Shown here: positions 6,703 through 15,831 of the stretch, piece after piece
How the letters are laid out: each line of letters opens with the position of its first letter
How positions within the stretch are numbered: the stretch's first letter is position 1
Assembly: GCF_016616885.1 (NCBI RefSeq)
Contig: NZ_CP067102.1
Span: 7,964,501-8,028,500 of the forward strand
Direction of reading: 5' to 3'
DNA length: 64,000 nucleotides
From: Bradyrhizobium diazoefficiens
GTDB lineage: Bacteria; Pseudomonadota; Alphaproteobacteria; Rhizobiales; Xanthobacteraceae
Notes under the pieces: model-generated
What the model was told of the DNA's origin: nothing
Databases searched by the model: none
What the model saw: the letters and a program-made list of their open reading frames with translations, nothing else
Position numbers and translations under genes: made by a program

Positions 6703-9570
6703 ATGACGTCGACCCGCGACAACGAGCTCAGTGCGCACCGCGAGCAAGGCCAAGAGGCCCTGCTCTCGCTCGGCCAGCTTGCGCTCGACGGCATCGAGCA
6801 GGGCGTCTGCGTTTACGATGCCGACAACCGGATCGTGCTGGTCAACCGCCGTTATATCGAGCTGTTCGACATGTCGGCCGATATCGTCCGGCTCGGAACG
6901 CACTACCGCGACGTGCTCGCCCACAGCATGGCGCGCGGGAACATCCCGGCGAACGAGCTCGATGCGCTCTACGCTGCGCGGATTGCATTGATCGCGGCTG
7001 GCAGGCCGTTCCATACCCGGCAGACGCTCGCCAGCGGCCTTGTCATCACGCTCGAACTGAAGCCGCTTCCCGACGGCGGCTGGATGACGATCTGCGACGA
7101 TGTCAGCCGCCTCGCCCGGCTCGAGACCGAGCTGCAGCTTCAGACCGAGCGCAGCCAGCACGCTCTCGCGCACATGTCGCACGGTCTCATCATGTACGAT
7201 GCCGATGGCCGTGTCGTCGTCTGCAACGAGCGCTTTCTGCAATTCTACGACCTCGACCCCAACGTCGTGAAGCCGGGTCTCTCGCACGGCGCGGCCATCG
7301 ACCACTGGCTGTCGCGCGGCAACAGAGCGGACTTGCCCGGGGACGAGTTCCGCGATGCCCGAATGAAGGACGTCCGGACCAGGAGCCCGAAAACCGTTCT
7401 CGTGACGCGCCATGACGGCCGCAGGGTACAGGCCGTATCGCGGTTCATGCCCGACGGCGGCTGGGTTACCGTACATGAAGACGTCACCGAGCGGCTGCAG
7501 CACGAGGAGACGCTGAAGCAGCAAAACCTCATGCTGGATGCCGCGCTGGAGAACATGGCTCATGGCCTAGCCTTCTACGGCAGCGACATGCGCCTGCGCA
7601 TCTGCAACACCACCTACCAGAAGATCTACCGGCTCTCGCCGGAGGAAAGCGCGCCCGGCACGCATCTCTCCGAGCTGATCGAGCGGTCGATGGCGAACGG
7701 CGCTTTCGCATCGGAGCACAGCCCACAACAGATTGTCGAAGCCGCCCGCGCGCGGATCGAAAGCCGCGACTCCTCGCCGATGCGGCGGAGCATGACCAAC
7801 AACACGGTGATCTCGGTGCGCTATTGCGCGCTGCCCGAGGGCGGCTTCGTCGCCACCTACGAGGACATCACCGAGCGCGAACACGCGGTCGAAGAGCTGA
7901 GCGAGCAGTATCGTCGCTTCGACGCGGCGCTGAACAACATGAGCCACGGCCTGTGCATGCTCGATTCGAACCTGCGCATGATCGTCTGCAACCGTCGCTA
8001 CATCGAGATGCACGGCCTGTCGCCCGAGGTCGTGAAGCCCGGCATCTCGATGCGCAAGATCATGGAGCACAGCTGCGATCTCGGTATCCATCCGAACACC
8101 ACCGCCGCCAAGATCTATGCCGACTATGTCGAACGACTGCGCGAGGGCGAGCACACGCTGCACCGCCATTTGAACGACGGCCGCATCATCAAGCTCAACC
8201 ACAAGCGGATGGAGCATGGCGGCTGGGTCGTCACCTACGAGGACGTCACCGAGCGTCACAAGGCCCAGGCCCGGGTCGCGCACATGGCGCAGCACGATTC
8301 GCTCACCGACCTGCCCAACCGCACGCTGTTCCGCGAAAAGATGGGCGAGGGGCTGAACCAGGTCGCGATCGCCGGCGGCGCTATGGCCGTCTTGTGCTTC
8401 GACCTCGATAATTTCAAGACTGTCAACGACCGGCTCGGCCACGCCGCCGGCGACCGGTTGCTGCGCTGGGTCGCGGCACGGCTGAAGGAGAATGTCGGCG
8501 AGCACGACACCGTCGCCCGTCTCGGCGGCGACGAGTTTGCCGTGCTCCAGCGCGGACCGCAGCCGCAATCGGCGGAGCGGCTTGCACGACAGCTGGTCGA
8601 GATCATCGGCCATCCGCCGCCGCTGGAAAGCCAGCCGATCCATGTCGGCGTCTCGGTCGGGATCGCGATCGCGCCCGACCACGGCCTCGACGCCGACGAG
8701 CTGATGAAATGCGCTGATCTCGCGCTGTACCAGGCCAAGGCCAAGGGACGCGGCGCGTATCAGCTATTCGAGCCTGAGATGGAAGAAGAGGCGCGCCGCC
8801 GGCACGCGCTGGAGCACGATCTGCGCGGCGCACTGGAAGCCAACCAATTCCATCTGGTGTTCCAGCCGCAGGTGCGGCTCGACACCACCGAGCTGACCGG
8901 GTTCGAAGCGCTGCTGCGCTGGAAGCATCCGTCACGCGGCTTCGTCTCGCCGGCCGAATTCATTCCGATCGCCGAAGAGAACGGGTTGATCGTTCCGATC
9001 GGCGAGTGGGTGCTGCGCACCGCCTGCGCCACAGCGGCCTCATGGCCGGATGTCACGGTCGCAGTCAATCTGTCGCCGGTGCAGTTCCGCTCGCGCGGAC
9101 TGGTGGCGATGGTGACGAGCGCGCTGGCGGAAGCCGGCCTGCCGCCGCAACGGCTCGAGCTCGAGGTCACCGAGACGGCGCTGCTCGATGACAGCGAAGC
9201 GACGATCGAGATCCTGCACCAGCTCCGCGCCCTCGGCGTGCGCGTCAGCCTCGACGATTTCGGCGTCGGCTATTCTTCGCTGAGCTATTTGCGCAAATTT
9301 CCGTTCGACCGCATCAAGATCGACCGCTCCTTCGTCGGCACACTCGGCGAGAGTCCGGAGAGCGTCGCCATCGTCCGCACCATCGCGAGCCTCGGCTCCG
9401 TGCTCGGCGTCGAGACCACGGCGGAGGGCGTCGAGACGGTGGAGCAGCTCGAATTCGTCCGCGAATGCGGCTGCACCGCGGTGCAGGGATACTATTTCGG
9501 CAAGCCCTGTCCGGCAGCCGAGGTGGGATTGACCATCGAGACGCTGAACGCGGTCCGCCGCGTGGCGTGA
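6703..9570 (+). CDS. Four-PAS GGDEF-EAL cyclic-di-GMP enzyme
   Basis: A 955-aa cytoplasmic protein without membrane segments. Four tandem PAS domains of the same subtype (PAS_7-like) lie at about 25-135, 150-265, 275-395 and 400-515; each starts with a variant of ALxxMSHGLxxYDxDxRxxxCNxRY. A GGDEF domain follows (RLGGDEFAVL near residue 607, signature intact) and then an EAL domain (FEALLRWKHP near 735, with VNLSPVQF, EVTETALL, LDDFGVGYSS, IKIDRSF and TTAEGVET all present). Both diguanylate cyclase and phosphodiesterase activities are therefore possible. The PAS array presumably senses a small ligand or redox state. It is a single gene, with its start at ATG 6703. Confidence 0.93.
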   Translation: MTSTRDNELSAHREQGQEALLSLGQLALDGIEQGVCVYDADNRIVLVNRRYIELFDMSADIVRLGTHYRDVLAHSMARGNIPANELDALYAARIALIAAGRPFHTRQTLASGLVITLELKPLPDGGWMTICDDVSRLARLETELQLQTERSQHALAHMSHGLIMYDADGRVVVCNERFLQFYDLDPNVVKPGLSHGAAIDHWLSRGNRADLPGDEFRDARMKDVRTRSPKTVLVTRHDGRRVQAVSRFMPDGGWVTVHEDVTERLQHEETLKQQNLMLDAALENMAHGLAFYGSDMRLRICNTTYQKIYRLSPEESAPGTHLSELIERSMANGAFASEHSPQQIVEAARARIESRDSSPMRRSMTNNTVISVRYCALPEGGFVATYEDITEREHAVEELSEQYRRFDAALNNMSHGLCMLDSNLRMIVCNRRYIEMHGLSPEVVKPGISMRKIMEHSCDLGIHPNTTAAKIYADYVERLREGEHTLHRHLNDGRIIKLNHKRMEHGGWVVTYEDVTERHKAQARVAHMAQHDSLTDLPNRTLFREKMGEGLNQVAIAGGAMAVLCFDLDNFKTVNDRLGHAAGDRLLRWVAARLKENVGEHDTVARLGGDEFAVLQRGPQPQSAERLARQLVEIIGHPPPLESQPIHVGVSVGIAIAPDHGLDADELMKCADLALYQAKAKGRGAYQLFEPEMEEEARRRHALEHDLRGALEANQFHLVFQPQVRLDTTELTGFEALLRWKHPSRGFVSPAEFIPIAEENGLIVPIGEWVLRTACATAASWPDVTVAVNLSPVQFRSRGLVAMVTSALAEAGLPPQRLELEVTETALLDDSEATIEILHQLRALGVRVSLDDFGVGYSSLSYLRKFPFDRIKIDRSFVGTLGESPESVAIVRTIASLGSVLGVETTAEGVETVEQLEFVRECGCTAVQGYYFGKPCPAAEVGLTIETLNAVRRVA

Positions 9571-9582
9571 GGCGCGACGTAA

Positions 9583-10047
9583 TCAGTCCTCGCCGACTCC
9601 CTCGAGCCGATCGCGTAGAACACTGATGACGCGATGGGTCGTCTCGATCTCCTTCACTGACAAGCCATCTGCCAGACCATTGACCCACGGGACCTGCAGG
9701 CGACCGGCCGCATCGTAGACCTGCCTGCCCTTGTCGGTCAGGACTACAAGCTGCGCCCGGCGATGATGCGGATTGGCCTCGAACGCAACAAGACCATCCC
9801 GCTCGAGGTCGTTGACGATCCGCTGCACGTTCTGGCGATTGGCGCCGAGATTGCGCGCCAGCCAGGCGACCGGCTCGGGGCGCTCGGCATCGACGATTGC
9901 CCCCAATATCTGCCAGCGCGCGCTGGTGAGGCCGAGCGAGGCCACCAGCCGGTCGCCGGCGGTCAGCAGCAGGCTATTGGCCCGGAACAGGTCAAGGATG
10001 AAGCCGGTCAAGGCTTCGCCCGCTGGGGTTCGTACGGCTTTATTCAT
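9583..10047 (-). CDS. MarR family transcriptional regulator
   Basis: A 154-aa winged-helix regulator: LTSARWQILGAIVDAERP (helices 2-3), the recognition region NLGANRQNVQRIVNDLERDGLV at about 68-89, and the wing NPHHRRAQLVVLTDKG. It is divergent from the monooxygenase gene at 10145, and the 97-base gap between them carries a perfect palindrome (10066-10085). The usual arrangement is that the regulator represses itself and its neighbour until a phenolic or oxidative ligand is bound. The ligand is unknown. Confidence 0.9.
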   Translation of the reverse strand: MNKAVRTPAGEALTGFILDLFRANSLLLTAGDRLVASLGLTSARWQILGAIVDAERPEPVAWLARNLGANRQNVQRIVNDLERDGLVAFEANPHHRRAQLVVLTDKGRQVYDAAGRLQVPWVNGLADGLSVKEIETTHRVISVLRDRLEGVGED

Positions 10048-10065
10048 TTGAAATCATTATTCCGT

Positions 10066-10085
10066 ATTGACACTATCGTGTCAAT
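10066..10085. promoter_or_regulatory. Palindromic operator of the MarR/monooxygenase divergon
   Basis: The 20-base sequence ATTGACACTATCGTGTCAAT has perfect 8-bp arms (ATTGACAC/GTGTCAAT) around a 4-base centre and lies 19 bases before the marR start codon. A weaker partner, TGTCGAATTGACA, lies at 10102-10114 nearer to the monooxygenase gene. The spacing and symmetry are as expected for a MarR dimer site. Confidence 0.7.
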
Positions 10086-10144
10086 TTCATATATCGTGGA
10101 TTGTCGAATTGACATCATAACACCAAAACGAACGGAGTGATACC

Positions 10145-10513
10145 ATGCCGCAGATGCGCCCGCTCGACCCGAGCTTCCCGATCGACCGCCAGATCGCGCT
10201 CGACGCCGGCCCCGTGGTGCTGGTCAATTTGTTCACGCTCGATGCCGCGGATGAACAGAGCTTCCTGACGAGCTGGCAGGACGATGCGGCTTTCATGAAG
10301 CGGCAGCCGGGCTTCATCTCGACCCAGCTTCACCGCGCCGTCGGCGACAATCCGACCTATCTCAATTATGCGGTCTGGGAATCCAACGCGCATTTCCGCG
10401 CGGCGTTCACGCATCCTGAATTCCGGGCGAAGATCGCCGTCTACCCCGCATCCGCCGTCGCAAGCCCGCATCTGTTTCAGAAGGTCGCGGTACCCGGCAT
10501 TTGCGTGGCGTAG
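10145..10513 (+). CDS. Antibiotic-biosynthesis-monooxygenase (ABM) domain protein
   Basis: A 122-aa small protein with the dimeric ferredoxin-like ABM fold: VVLVNLFTL (strand 1), QPGFISTQLHR (turn and strand 2) and YLNYAVWESNAHFRAAF (strand 3 and helix). Family members include quinol monooxygenases and heme-degrading enzymes, but also many without known activity. The usual metal or heme-ligand signature for IsdG is not evident. GGAG lies 7 bases ahead of the ATG. Control by the divergent MarR protein is likely, suggesting a role in handling a phenolic or quinone compound. Confidence 0.8.
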   Translation: MPQMRPLDPSFPIDRQIALDAGPVVLVNLFTLDAADEQSFLTSWQDDAAFMKRQPGFISTQLHRAVGDNPTYLNYAVWESNAHFRAAFTHPEFRAKIAVYPASAVASPHLFQKVAVPGICVA

Positions 10514-10523
10514 CTGCGTTCGC

Positions 10524-12260
10524 TCAGCTTGCCGCAGGCAGCGCGCTGTCCAGCGGACCGGCCCACGGGCGCTCGGCTGAGGCGAGGCCAATCAGGCGGC
10601 CCTGGATGTAGTCGCAGCCCCAGTCGCGCAGCATGATGGCGGCCTCCTCGTCCTGGACCCATTCGGCGACGGTCTTGATGTCGAGGCGGCGGGCGAGGTC
10701 GATCAAAGTCTGCACGAAGGCGCGGTCGTCGGCGGAGTGAGTGATGTTCTGGACGAAGGCGCCGTCGATCTTGACGATATCGACGCCGAGCTTGCGCAAA
10801 TTGCGGAACGAGGTGTAGCCGGCGCCGAAATCGTCGATGGCGATACGGCTACCGAAATTTTTGAGGCGGCCGACGAAGGCGCGGACGTCGTCGATGTCCT
10901 GGATCGCAACCGTCTCGGTGATCTCCACGATCAAGCGTTCGGCGACGCCTGGATGGGCGCGCATCAGCGATTCGATTCCGGCCCACCAGTCGGGATCCAT
11001 CGTGGTATCGGGCGAGATGTTGAGGCTGAGGCGGATGTCGGGCGCGGCCGCGAGCTCGGCGACCACGAGCTCGAGCACGCGGTGATCGACCAGGCGGATG
11101 AGGCCGAGCCGCTCGGCCACCGGCACGATGTCGGGCGCGAGCAGCACCTGGCCATCACCCTGGTCCATCCGCACCAGGCATTCGTGGAATGCGCCCTCCC
11201 GCGAGGCAGTCGACACCACCGGCTCGTAGGCGAGCTTGATGCGGCGCTCGTTCAGCGCGGTGACGATCTCGTCGGTAACACGAATGTTGACGCGGCGCTG
11301 CGCGTCGCGCTCGGCATTCGGGCGCCAGGCGGCGAACGAGCCGGCGCGGCGGCGCTTGGCGCCATCCAGCGTCTCGTGGGCGCGGTTGATCGCCTCATCG
11401 GTGTTGCGGGCATAGCGCGGCAGGCTGACCGCGCCGATCGAGACGGTGACCGAGACCGGGCCGGATTTGGTCGGCACCACATCGTCACGGACGCCGGCGA
11501 GAAAGCGCTCGGCGGCAACGTTCATGTCGTCGACGGTGCAGTTCTTCAGGATCAGGCCGAACTTGTTGCCCGAGAATCGGCCGAGCACGTCACCACCGCG
11601 CAGGCGCGCGCGAATGCGCTTGGCGACGTCGAGGATGACGGCATCGGCCACGTCGAAGCCGAAGGCGTCGTTGACGCGGGCGAGATGATCGATGCCGACC
11701 AGCATGAAGGCTGCGGTCGAGCGGAAGCGGCTCGTCTCCTCGATCGCTTCGGCGAGCGCCGCAATCAGATGGGAACGGTTGAGCTCGCCGGTCAGGGGAT
11801 CAAGCCGGGCAAGCTTGGTCAGCTCCTCGTCGCGGGCGTGCCGCTCATTGTTGATGCGGACGGAGCCGATCGCGCGCATCGGGCGGCCGTCGGCACCGGC
11901 GAACCAGCGGCCGGTCTCCTCGATCCAGACCACGGGATCGGAGGCGCTCATGCGCACGCCGTATTCCACCCGATAAGGCGTGCCGTCGGTGCCGTGCACG
12001 GCGGATGTCTGCGCAAGCGCCGCGCTCCGCAGCGACTGCGCGGGCTCGATAAGCTTGGCGAACTCGGCGCCGGTCGCGAGCCGCTCGGCCGGAATGCCGG
12101 GGAAGATGGCGCCGGCCTGCTCGCCCCAGATGATGGCGTCGCTGGCGATATCCCAGACAAACACGGCTTGGCCGAGGGCGGCCAGGATCTCGGAGGCTTG
12201 CGGCAATGCGGGGGTCAAAAGCGCCTCGTTTCGGGACAGCGGGGAGTCCTGAGCCGGCAC
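10524..12260 (-). CDS. PAS-GGDEF(degenerate)-EAL protein, probable c-di-GMP phosphodiesterase
   Basis: A 578-aa protein, GTG start. An N-terminal PAS-like region (about 25-135) precedes a GGDEF domain whose signature is SGNKF (RFSGNKFGLIL near residue 230), so cyclase activity is not expected. The EAL domain starts near 350; its signature reads HECLVR instead of EALLR, but the metal-binding Glu is kept, and so are LNISPDT, VEITETVAI, IDDFGAGYTS, VKIDGAFV and TVAEWVQ. Phosphodiesterase activity is plausible, with the degenerate GGDEF domain acting as a GTP or partner sensor. The end is 10 bases from the convergent ABM gene. Confidence 0.88.
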   Translation of the reverse strand: MPAQDSPLSRNEALLTPALPQASEILAALGQAVFVWDIASDAIIWGEQAGAIFPGIPAERLATGAEFAKLIEPAQSLRSAALAQTSAVHGTDGTPYRVEYGVRMSASDPVVWIEETGRWFAGADGRPMRAIGSVRINNERHARDEELTKLARLDPLTGELNRSHLIAALAEAIEETSRFRSTAAFMLVGIDHLARVNDAFGFDVADAVILDVAKRIRARLRGGDVLGRFSGNKFGLILKNCTVDDMNVAAERFLAGVRDDVVPTKSGPVSVTVSIGAVSLPRYARNTDEAINRAHETLDGAKRRRAGSFAAWRPNAERDAQRRVNIRVTDEIVTALNERRIKLAYEPVVSTASREGAFHECLVRMDQGDGQVLLAPDIVPVAERLGLIRLVDHRVLELVVAELAAAPDIRLSLNISPDTTMDPDWWAGIESLMRAHPGVAERLIVEITETVAIQDIDDVRAFVGRLKNFGSRIAIDDFGAGYTSFRNLRKLGVDIVKIDGAFVQNITHSADDRAFVQTLIDLARRLDIKTVAEWVQDEEAAIMLRDWGCDYIQGRLIGLASAERPWAGPLDSALPAAS

Positions 12261-12380
12261 AGGATACGGCCAGATTCGCCTCCGACCCTAGGCCAAGTTC
12301 ATAAACAATTTGGAAACCACGTTTTCGAGCGCCCCGGAACGAAATAGGCTCGACCGGCATAAGCCTTGCGAGACCATCAC

Positions 12381-12698
12381 ATGCACCGGCGCCAACGTCC
12401 CAAAACGCGCCAGTTCAACCGGATTAGCGGTGTTGCGATGGTGAGTGTGGATCAGATCGAAGAGACAACGCGGGAAGCGAGTACCGCGCTGGTCCCTTTG
12501 ACGCCGGTTTTGCAGTGGGTCCGCAAGGTGCCGCTGACGCGGCCCGACCCGAGCTTCGTCACCCAGCTGATCGCCAATGCCGAGCATCTGCCCCAGCCAA
12601 GCCGGCTGCGCTGCGGCTCGTCCGAGGACGCGCGCATGGCTTATGGCGGCAAGCGTCCACTTCCTAGCGTCACCTCACGCACGCGTCAGGTGGCGTAG
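12381..12698 (+). CDS. Small conserved-looking hypothetical protein
   Basis: A 105-aa basic protein from the ATG at 12381; an ATG at 12438 (86 aa) and a TTG at 12366 are alternatives. The tract RPDPSFVTQLIANAEHLPQP resembles short uncharacterised proteins that I recall from Bradyrhizobium. There are no membrane segments and no catalytic motif. It is divergent from the EAL gene and ends 6 bases before the convergent membrane protein gene. I do not recognise a function. Confidence 0.5.
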   Translation: MHRRQRPKTRQFNRISGVAMVSVDQIEETTREASTALVPLTPVLQWVRKVPLTRPDPSFVTQLIANAEHLPQPSRLRCGSSEDARMAYGGKRPLPSVTSRTRQVA

Positions 12699-12704
12699 CG
12701 TCGA

Positions 12705-13427
12705 TCAGCGCGGCTCTTCGGGCGAAGACGGCGTGCCGTTGCCCGGCTGCAAATGCGGCGAGGGAATTTCCGGCGACGCCACGATGCCCGGCTTTGGCGC
12801 GGGGTGATCCTTCAAAACGGATTCGGCAACCGACTGCGCTGAGGGTGCGGGCGGCGATTCGGGCTGCGGTGCAGGCACGGGACCGAGCTTCGGCTCGAAC
12901 ACCGTCGCTGGTGGCGGCGCTTCGGCCTGGCGCTTGGACTTGCGCGGCACCGCCACCGTCTCTGCGGCGACGTAGGCGATGCGGCGGCGTGCGCGTTGGG
13001 CGATGCCGCCGAGGAAATCGGCCATCGCAAGCAGCACCAGCAGGAAATAAGTGGAGTTGCCGAATTTGGGCCACATCACGAATTCGGCCGCGGCCGCGCC
13101 GAACAGGATCAGCGACAGCAGATGATCCATCAGGAATTTCGCGCCGGGCCGCGCGCCCTTGACCACTTCGAGCAACAGTAACAACACGCCAAGCGCCAGC
13201 AGCAGATCGGCAAGCGTGACCGGCCAGGTCTCGCCGGTAATCATCGGCACCTTGAACAGCACGTCCGAGAACGACACGCTGGGCATCAGAAATGCGATGA
13301 TGTTGTAGACCGCGAGCGGAATCAGAAGCAGCGGGAAACCGACCATCGGCAAAGCGCCTTCTCGATCAAGATGTCCGGGCAAGACAATGCGACGGCGAAG
13401 CATTCGCTCCGCCGCCGTCACCGTCAT
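12705..13427 (-). CDS. Hypothetical inner-membrane protein with Pro-rich tail
   Basis: A 240-aa protein. Residues 1-150 contain about four hydrophobic segments (VGFPLLLIPLAVYNIIAFLM, WPVTLADLLLALGVLLLLLE, HLLSLILFGAAAAEFVMW and YFLLVLLAMADFLGGIA). Residues 165-240 form a cytoplasmic or periplasmic tail rich in Pro, Ala and Glu, presumably disordered. Small integral membrane proteins of this shape occur across Bradyrhizobium without a known role. It is followed on the minus strand by no close partner. Confidence 0.7.
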   Translation of the reverse strand: MTVTAAERMLRRRIVLPGHLDREGALPMVGFPLLLIPLAVYNIIAFLMPSVSFSDVLFKVPMITGETWPVTLADLLLALGVLLLLLEVVKGARPGAKFLMDHLLSLILFGAAAAEFVMWPKFGNSTYFLLVLLAMADFLGGIAQRARRRIAYVAAETVAVPRKSKRQAEAPPPATVFEPKLGPVPAPQPESPPAPSAQSVAESVLKDHPAPKPGIVASPEIPSPHLQPGNGTPSSPEEPR

Positions 13428-13496
13428 ATCTCATGGATTGGCCGAAATCAGGCATGTCACGTCATCCTGATTGAGGATAACCCTGCCTGAGAAGAA

Positions 13497-13511
13497 GTCC
13501 TGGCTCAGGAC
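13497..13511 (-). terminator. Possible terminator overlapping the rpmF stop
   Basis: Read on the minus strand, GTCCTGAGCCAGGAC forms a 6-bp stem with a 3-base loop, includes the stop codon of rpmF, and is followed by TTCTTCTC. The stem is short, so this is a weak call. Confidence 0.35.
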
Positions 13512-13687
13512 TCTTTCTTCTTCAGGACCTGACGGCCCTTGTACATGCCGGTCTTGAGGTCGAGATGGTGCGGACGACGGAGCTCACCGGAGTCCTTGTC
13601 TTCCACATAGGTCGGCTTCTTGATGGCATCTGCCGAGCGGCGCATGCCACGGCGCGACGGCGAGGTTTTTCTTCTCGGAACGGCCAT
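13505..13687 (-). CDS. rpmF: 50S ribosomal protein L32
   Basis: A 60-aa basic protein starting [20 protein letters not shown], the standard N-terminus of L32, with a central [18 protein letters not shown]. The Cys pairs of zinc-binding L32 versions are absent, as in most alphaproteobacterial L32 proteins, so this is a C-minus form. The start is the ATG at 13687, preceded on the minus strand by AGAGGA; an upstream in-frame start would add unrelated residues. In many bacteria rpmF sits next to plsX/fab genes; here it stands alone. Confidence 0.95.
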   Translation of the reverse strand: MAVPRRKTSPSRRGMRRSADAIKKPTYVEDKDSGELRRPHHLDLKTGMYKGRQVLKKKES

Positions 13688-13849
13688 TTCAATATCCTCT
13701 AGGGATTGGTGTTTCAGGGCATCGTCCGAGGACGGCTCAGCACCCAAACGGGGCGAGCGAAATGCCAATCAAGGCCGGGCTTATAGAGGAAGGCCGGCCG
13801 TAAAGCTAGGGTTCTGGGGCCGGAAAATACGCCCGAAAGGGGCCCGAAA

Positions 13850-14524
13850 TCAGCGATTTTCCCGCCAGCAGGTCAAAAGCGACGAGGCCTGCGCCCTTGC
13901 CACATAGGTCCCGGCCAGCCGCCGGACGCCCGGTCCCGGGGTTCTGGCACTGCGTTTGACCGGATTCGGCAGGATCGAGGCCAAAAGAGCGGCTTCCCGG
14001 GGGGAGAGGTTGCCAGCCGACTTGCCGAAAGCATAGGCGCTGCCCGTCTCCACGCCAAACTGGCCCTGCGGGCCGAGCTCGGCGATGTTGAGGTAAATTT
14101 CCAGGATCCGGTGCTTGGGCAGGACGAAATCGATCCAGAGCGCCAGCGGGAATTCCAGCGCCTTGCGGACAAAATCCCGCCCTTGCCAGAGGAACAGGTT
14201 TTTCGCGACCTGCTGGGTGACGGTGGAGGCGCCACGGAACGGCGTACCGTCCTCCTTGGCGTCGTCGATCGCCTCGCGCAGCGCGCCCCAGTCGATGCCG
14301 TGGTGCTTGCAGAAATGGGCGTCCTCGGCCGCCACGACCGAGCGCGGCACATACGGCGACATCGCCGCCAGATCGATCCATTCCCGATGCATCGGCGCGC
14401 CCGTCAGCGAGCGCCAGGCCATCAGCGTCGAAACCGGATAGCCGGTGCGGTAGAACGGCGCGACCACGTAGGGCGCGAGAGCTACGACCGCGAGCGCCAG
14501 CAGCAGGATTTTGACGATGCGCAA
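13850..14524 (-). CDS. mtgA: Monofunctional biosynthetic peptidoglycan transglycosylase
   Basis: A 224-aa membrane-anchored GT51 glycosyltransferase that polymerises lipid II into glycan strands. One N-terminal transmembrane helix ([20 protein letters not shown]) is followed by the GT51 domain with catalytic Glu in [16 protein letters not shown], then [14 protein letters not shown] and [13 protein letters not shown]. No transpeptidase domain is present. I chose the TTG at 14524 because GGAAAGG lies just ahead; the longer frame to 14806 would overlap the divergent prenyl synthase gene and adds non-family residues. Confidence 0.92.
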   Translation of the reverse strand: MRIVKILLLALAVVALAPYVVAPFYRTGYPVSTLMAWRSLTGAPMHREWIDLAAMSPYVPRSVVAAEDAHFCKHHGIDWGALREAIDDAKEDGTPFRGASTVTQQVAKNLFLWQGRDFVRKALEFPLALWIDFVLPKHRILEIYLNIAELGPQGQFGVETGSAYAFGKSAGNLSPREAALLASILPNPVKRSARTPGPGVRRLAGTYVARAQASSLLTCWRENR

Positions 14525-14684
14525 ATCGACCTTTCCGGCGCAAACTGAAACGCTGCCGCGGATCCCGCCATTAAGTCTGTGATAATTCGGGCGTTTTCCA
14601 GCACTTTTTAGGCCTTCCAAACGATTGACTGAGGCCGGCTCATAAAGGATTGTCCCGCGAATTTCAGTTCTGGAGCCCTTCTTG

Positions 14685-15608
14685 ATGACCGGCACGTCCC
14701 CGTCCGATTTCGCCAAGCGTCTGGACAAGACCGCTGATGACACCGAGGCCCTGCTCGGGCGCCTGCTGTCGGACGACATCCTGCACGATGAGATCGCCCG
14801 TCCCAAGCGACTGATGGACGCAATGCGCTATTCGAGCCTGAATGGCGGCAAGCGCCTGCGGCCGTTCCTGGTGGTCGAGAGCGCGGCCGTGTTCGGGGTG
14901 CCGCGCGAAGCGGCGCTGCTCGTGGGCGCCGCGCTCGAATGCATCCATTGCTATTCGCTGATCCATGACGATCTGCCGGCGATGGACAATTCGGACCTGC
15001 GGCGCGGCCGCCCCACCCTGCACAAGCAGACCGATGACGCCACCGCGATCCTTGCCGGCGACGGTCTTTTGACGATCGCCTTCGACATCGTCACCCGCGA
15101 CGAGATCCATCGCGACGCCAATGTGCGGCTGCTGCTGACGCGGGCGCTGGCCCGCTGCGCCGGCATCGGCGGCATGGTCGGCGGCCAGATCCTCGATCTC
15201 GCCGGCGAAGGCCGCTTCGGCGGCCACGAGCCGGTCGATGTCGCCCGTATTCAGCAGATGAAGACCGGCGCGCTGCTGCGCTATGGCTGCATCGCCGGCG
15301 CGATCCTCGGCCAAGCCTCGCAGAAAGAATATCAGGCGCTCGACGATTACGGCCGCGCGCTCGGCGAAGCCTTCCAGATCGCCGATGATCTGCTCGACGT
15401 CGAAGGCGATGCGGCAGCGCTTGGCAAACCCTCGGGCCAGGACGCAGCACTCGGCAAGACCACCTTCGTCACCCAGCTCGGCATCGAAGGCGCCAAGCAG
15501 CGCGTGCGTGATCTGCTCGCGCGCGCCGACAGCGCCGTCTCGATCTTCGGCGATCGCGCCGCCGTGCTGCAAGCCGCCGCGCGCTTCGTCGCCGAGCGAA
15601 AGAACTGA
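14685..15608 (+). CDS. ispA: Farnesyl diphosphate synthase (IspA type)
   Basis: A 307-aa trans-prenyltransferase. The first Asp-rich motif is [10 protein letters not shown] (95-104) and the second is [11 protein letters not shown] (about 233). Tyr90, five residues before the first Asp of the first motif, and the context [12 protein letters not shown] match E. coli IspA and point to a C15 product; longer-chain enzymes usually have a smaller residue there. A Lys/Arg pair for pyrophosphate binding is in NGGKRLRPF. The ATG at 14685 has GGAG at 14672-14675; a TTG one codon earlier is unlikely. The product feeds carotenoid or hopanoid, quinone and undecaprenyl synthesis. Confidence 0.9.
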   Translation: MTGTSPSDFAKRLDKTADDTEALLGRLLSDDILHDEIARPKRLMDAMRYSSLNGGKRLRPFLVVESAAVFGVPREAALLVGAALECIHCYSLIHDDLPAMDNSDLRRGRPTLHKQTDDATAILAGDGLLTIAFDIVTRDEIHRDANVRLLLTRALARCAGIGGMVGGQILDLAGEGRFGGHEPVDVARIQQMKTGALLRYGCIAGAILGQASQKEYQALDDYGRALGEAFQIADDLLDVEGDAAALGKPSGQDAALGKTTFVTQLGIEGAKQRVRDLLARADSAVSIFGDRAAVLQAAARFVAERKN

Positions 15609-15831
15609 CGTCGGGCTTTCACCTCTCCCGCTCGCGGGAGAGCACAGGCCGCCTTCGGCGGCCGTTCTTAAGAGACGCCGAGGCGGAGCCTCGGCTATGC
15701 CGAAGGCGCGGGTGAGGGTTCTCTCCTCTTGGGGGTTCTCGATTGTGGAGACACCCTCTCCCCACCCCTCCGCCGCAAGCGGGGGAGGGAGCGCACCTAC
15801 GATGCCGCTCAGGTCTGATCGGACGATCTGC
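15609..15831. repeat. Hairpin-rich repeat region behind ispA
   Basis: Several GC-rich hairpins follow each other: CTCTCCCG/CGGGAGAG at 15623-15642, GGCCGCC/GGCGGCC at 15647-15663 (followed by GTTCTT, so possibly the ispA terminator), and a GCCGAGGC/GCCTCGGC stem near 15676. The tract from about 15700 to 15800 (CCTCTCCCCACCCC type) matches the style of dispersed intergenic repeats in this genus; a related start of one is seen at the window end (63970-64000). No gene is supported. Confidence 0.6.
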
